Assembly: GCA_016779015.1 (NCBI GenBank) | Contig: JADHOK010000052.1 | Coordinates: 1 to 9,089 of the forward strand | Length of the DNA stretch: 9,089 bases | Source of the DNA: PS1 clade bacterium | Lineage (GTDB): Bacteria; Pseudomonadota; Alphaproteobacteria; RS24 | Reading direction: 5' to 3' | Part shown: one piece after another, positions 7,480 through 9,089 of the stretch | Position numbering within the stretch: position 1 is the first letter of the stretch | Layout: every line of letters starts with the position of its first letter | Notes under the pieces: model-generated | What the model was told of the DNA's origin: nothing | What the model saw: only the letters and a program-made list of their open reading frames with translations | The model's database searches: none | Made by a program: the position numbers and the translations under genes

Positions 7480-8832
7480 ATGAGCCAAGACCAAACCATA
7501 ATGCGCGAAACAATATTCGATGCCACCGCCGCGCCCGCCGTGCGCTTGCGGGTGCAAACGGCGTTGCGCTGGATGGCCATTGCCGGCCAATCGGCAGCGG
7601 TCGGTCTGATTTATTTCGGTTTTGGCTTCGACCTGCCGCTGGGCGCGGTGCTGGTGATTATTGGTCTGGCGGTGATGTTGAATGTCTTATTAATGGCGAC
7701 ATTCCCCGGCAATCATATGCTGACGCAGCGCCAAACTGCGTTGTTTTTGACCTATGACATGGTGCAATTGGGTCTGCTGTTGTTTTTCACCGGCGGTCTG
7801 TTGAACCCGTTTTCGCTGCTGCTGCTGGCACCTGTAACGATTTCCGCCAGCTTGTTAAACGCGCGCACCACGGCTGTGCTGGTGTTTTTTGCCGGACTTA
7901 TTGTGTCGCTGCTGGCGCTGTTTCACGCCCCCCTGCCATGGTTGGGCGTGCCGCCTGAAATCCCCGAATTGCTGCGCATCGGCATGTGGGCGGCGCTGCT
8001 TTTGGCGATGGTGTTTATCCCGGCCTATGTCTGGGGGGTAAGCCGCGAAGGCCGCCGCATGTCGGCAGCATTGACGGCGACGCGCTCGGTTTTGGCGCGC
8101 GAGCAACGCCTGTCGGCCTTGGATGGTCTGGCCGCCGCTGCGGCGCACCAGCTCGGCACGCCTTTGGGCACGATTGTGCTGGTCTCGGCCGAATTGGCGG
8201 CGCGCGATGATTTACCCGATGGGTTGCGCGAGGATGTGGCGCTGATGCGCGGGGAGGCGCTGCGGTGCCGCGATATCCTGACCGAGCTGGTTAATGAGGA
8301 AAGCGATCCGGTGGTGGCGCGCACCAGCCTGCGCGGTCTGCTTGAAGAAGCGACGCTGGAAGCCGGCCTCCACAATAAAGAAATCTTAATCTCGTGCCGC
8401 CCCAATGGCCTGCTGGCGACCGGCGAGCCGCAGCTTATGCGCCAGCCCGAGTTGATTTACGGCATTGGCAATCTGATCGAAAACGCGGCCGAATTTGCCG
8501 GTGAGCGGGTTTATGTTGCGGCCACTTATTCGGCCCAGCAAGTGGTGTTGGAAGTGGCCGATGACGGGCCCGGATTTGCCGCTGATATTATCACCCGTTT
8601 GGGCGAGCCTTACACCTCCTCGCGCAGCTCGCGTAATGTCAATGAAAACCAGGCACCCAGTGATGGCGAATTCGGCCTCGGTCTGGGCTTTTTTATCGCC
8701 CGCACATTATTGCAGCGCGGCGGCGCGCGGGTGACGGCGCGCAATTTGAAAACCACCGAGCTGATTGACGGGGCGATGCCGGGGGGCGCGTGTGTGCGTA
8801 TCGAATGGCCACGCGACCGGTTGGAAGCTTGA
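7480..8832 (+). CDS. regB: RegB/PrrB-type redox sensor histidine kinase
   Basis: This is the membrane kinase of the global redox two-component system; family members sense quinone redox state and oxygen and phosphorylate RegA. The 450-aa protein has six likely membrane segments (about 31-50, 53-74, 87-104, 110-126, 130-150, 165-187). The hallmark GGLLNPF (105-111) matches the RegB GGxxNPF quinone-sensing motif. The HisKA domain carries H223 in AAAHQLGTPLGTI, and C263 in LRCRDIL lies 40 residues later, the same spacing as H225 and C265 of R. capsulatus RegB. The ATPase domain has the N-box NLIENAAEFA (N335), DDGPGF (361-366) and GEFGLGLGFF (396-405). The residue after H223 is Gln (CAG, 8149-8151) rather than the usual acidic residue. 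The start is ATG 7480; TTG 7477 directly before it is possible, and CGGGGA at 7471-7476 is a weak ribosome binding site. It is divergent from senC and upstream of regA. ActS is the rhizobial name for the same family. Confidence 0.93.
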   Translation: MSQDQTIMRETIFDATAAPAVRLRVQTALRWMAIAGQSAAVGLIYFGFGFDLPLGAVLVIIGLAVMLNVLLMATFPGNHMLTQRQTALFLTYDMVQLGLLLFFTGGLLNPFSLLLLAPVTISASLLNARTTAVLVFFAGLIVSLLALFHAPLPWLGVPPEIPELLRIGMWAALLLAMVFIPAYVWGVSREGRRMSAALTATRSVLAREQRLSALDGLAAAAAHQLGTPLGTIVLVSAELAARDDLPDGLREDVALMRGEALRCRDILTELVNEESDPVVARTSLRGLLEEATLEAGLHNKEILISCRPNGLLATGEPQLMRQPELIYGIGNLIENAAEFAGERVYVAATYSAQQVVLEVADDGPGFAADIITRLGEPYTSSRSSRNVNENQAPSDGEFGLGLGFFIARTLLQRGGARVTARNLKTTELIDGAMPGGACVRIEWPRDRLEA

Positions 8833-8851
8833 GCCGTGATGGCGGCGATGG

Positions 8852-8879
8852 TTGAAACCAAAACCGATCACCCTATATC
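8852..8879 (+). promoter_or_regulatory. Candidate promoter for regA
   Basis: TTGAAA (8852-8857) and TATATC (8874-8879) are separated by 16 nt, in the gap just after the regB stop. A start near 8886 would place the stem-loop at 8893-8910 at the very 5' end of the leader. It suggests that regA can be transcribed independently of regB. Confidence 0.4.
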
Positions 8880-8892
8880 GACGTACAGATAG

Positions 8893-8910
8893 AGGGCGAT
8901 TTATCGCCCT
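8893..8910 (+). other. Perfect stem-loop in the regB-regA gap
   Basis: AGGGCGA (8893-8899) pairs exactly with TCGCCCT (8904-8910) around a TTTA loop. The following GACAATAATTTTAG is AT-rich but not an uninterrupted T-run, so it is an imperfect intrinsic terminator. It could partly terminate regB transcripts, protect the end of the regB mRNA or structure the 5' end of a separate regA mRNA. Confidence 0.5.
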
Positions 8911-8923
8911 GACAATAATTTTA

Positions 8924-8983
8924 GCAGTGACCCAAGCAGTGACCCAAAAAATGACTGAAGTAATGACTGAAGTGATGACCGAA
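8924..8983 (+). repeat. Five-unit 12-bp tandem repeat containing five in-frame start codons
   Basis: The units are GCAGTGACCCAA twice (identical), then AAAATGACTGAA, GTAATGACTGAA and GTGATGACCGAA. The shared core is RTGACYSAA. Because the period is 12, every unit places a start codon in the regA frame: GTG at 8927 and 8939, ATG at 8951, 8963 and 8975. Read through, they encode VTQA, VTQK, MTEV, MTEV and MTEN. No strong Shine-Dalgarno precedes any of them. Confidence 0.85.
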
Positions 8984-9089
8984 AACAGCCATGCCCATGA
9001 GGGTGCCAATTTATTGATCGTCGATGACGACCAGCCATGGCTGACGCGGCTCGGTCGCGCCATGGAAAGCCGCGGCTATGTGGTGCATG
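8951..9089 (+). CDS. regA: RegA/PrrA-type response regulator, N-terminal part (cut by window end)
   Basis: RegA (PrrA, ActR) is the DNA-binding partner of RegB. It has a receiver domain phosphorylated by the kinase and a small Fis-like helix-turn-helix domain, and it controls respiration, carbon and nitrogen fixation and, in phototrophs, photosynthesis genes. Only 46 codons are visible. From ATG 8951, residues 21-46 begin LLIVDDDQPWLTRLGRAMES and continue RGYVVH, closely matching the start of RegA/ActR receivers. D25-D27 form the acidic pocket; the phosphorylated Asp and the HTH lie beyond the window. The frame is open back to 8840, and five start codons spaced 12 bp apart are possible (8927 to 8975), so the start is uncertain. 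I chose the first ATG. It lies 118 nt after regB on the same strand, with its own promoter candidate and a stem-loop in between. Confidence 0.85.
   Translation, partial: MTEVMTEVMTENSHAHEGANLLIVDDDQPWLTRLGRAMESRGYVVH

Noticed and set aside
7296..7757. 153-codon + strand frame across the senC start, the intergenic region and the regB start
   Set aside because: No recognisable protein features; it crosses the divergent promoter region and overlaps regB, whose membrane segments are clear in the other frame.
1..9089. CRISPR arrays, tRNA or rRNA genes, insertion sequences or phage genes
   Set aside because: Genes fill almost all of the window; no spaced repeats, cloverleaf-like stretch, transposase or terminal inverted repeats were seen.

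Overview
The window looks like a chromosomal segment of an alphaproteobacterium. Three things suggest this: the dnaN-recF-gyrB order normally found next to dnaA and the replication origin; a RegB/PrrB-type redox sensor kinase beside a RegA/PrrA-type response regulator and a SenC/PrrC (SCO) protein, an association best known from Rhodobacter and relatives; and moderately GC-rich codon use that nevertheless favours TTG for leucine. Genus and species cannot be told from this sequence alone.

Left part (1-6684, all + strand) is a tightly packed run of housekeeping genes. It holds dnaN (sliding clamp), recF (gap repair, overlapping dnaN by one base), gyrB (starting 4 nt after recF) and a short class A penicillin-binding protein that begins within 30 nt of the gyrB stop. 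The spacing suggests one transcription unit combining replication, repair, supercoiling and cell-wall synthesis. No internal terminator is visible.

Right part (6695-9089) is a redox-regulation locus. A senC/SCO1-like copper chaperone lies on the - strand, convergent with the PBP gene. It is divergent from regB, a six-TM histidine kinase with the GGxxNPF quinone/redox motif, an H-box and a conserved redox cysteine 40 residues after the phosphorylated His. regB is followed, after a 118-nt gap with a promoter-like sequence and a perfect stem-loop, by the start of regA, which runs off the window end. In Rhodobacter, regB is divergent from a senC-regA operon; here regA sits downstream of regB and senC stands alone.

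No wholly new system is visible. The most unusual structures are three short tandem-repeat tracts, all in the redox locus. The first is a five-unit 12-bp repeat at the start of regA that supplies five in-frame start codons (GTG, GTG, ATG, ATG, ATG). The second is a degenerate repeat that builds the C-terminus of the SCO gene and changes period from 12 to 11 at its stop codon. The third is a pair of 20-bp repeats, each holding a TATAAG box, in the senC-regB divergent promoter region. RegB also has Gln where an acidic residue normally follows the phosphorylated His.
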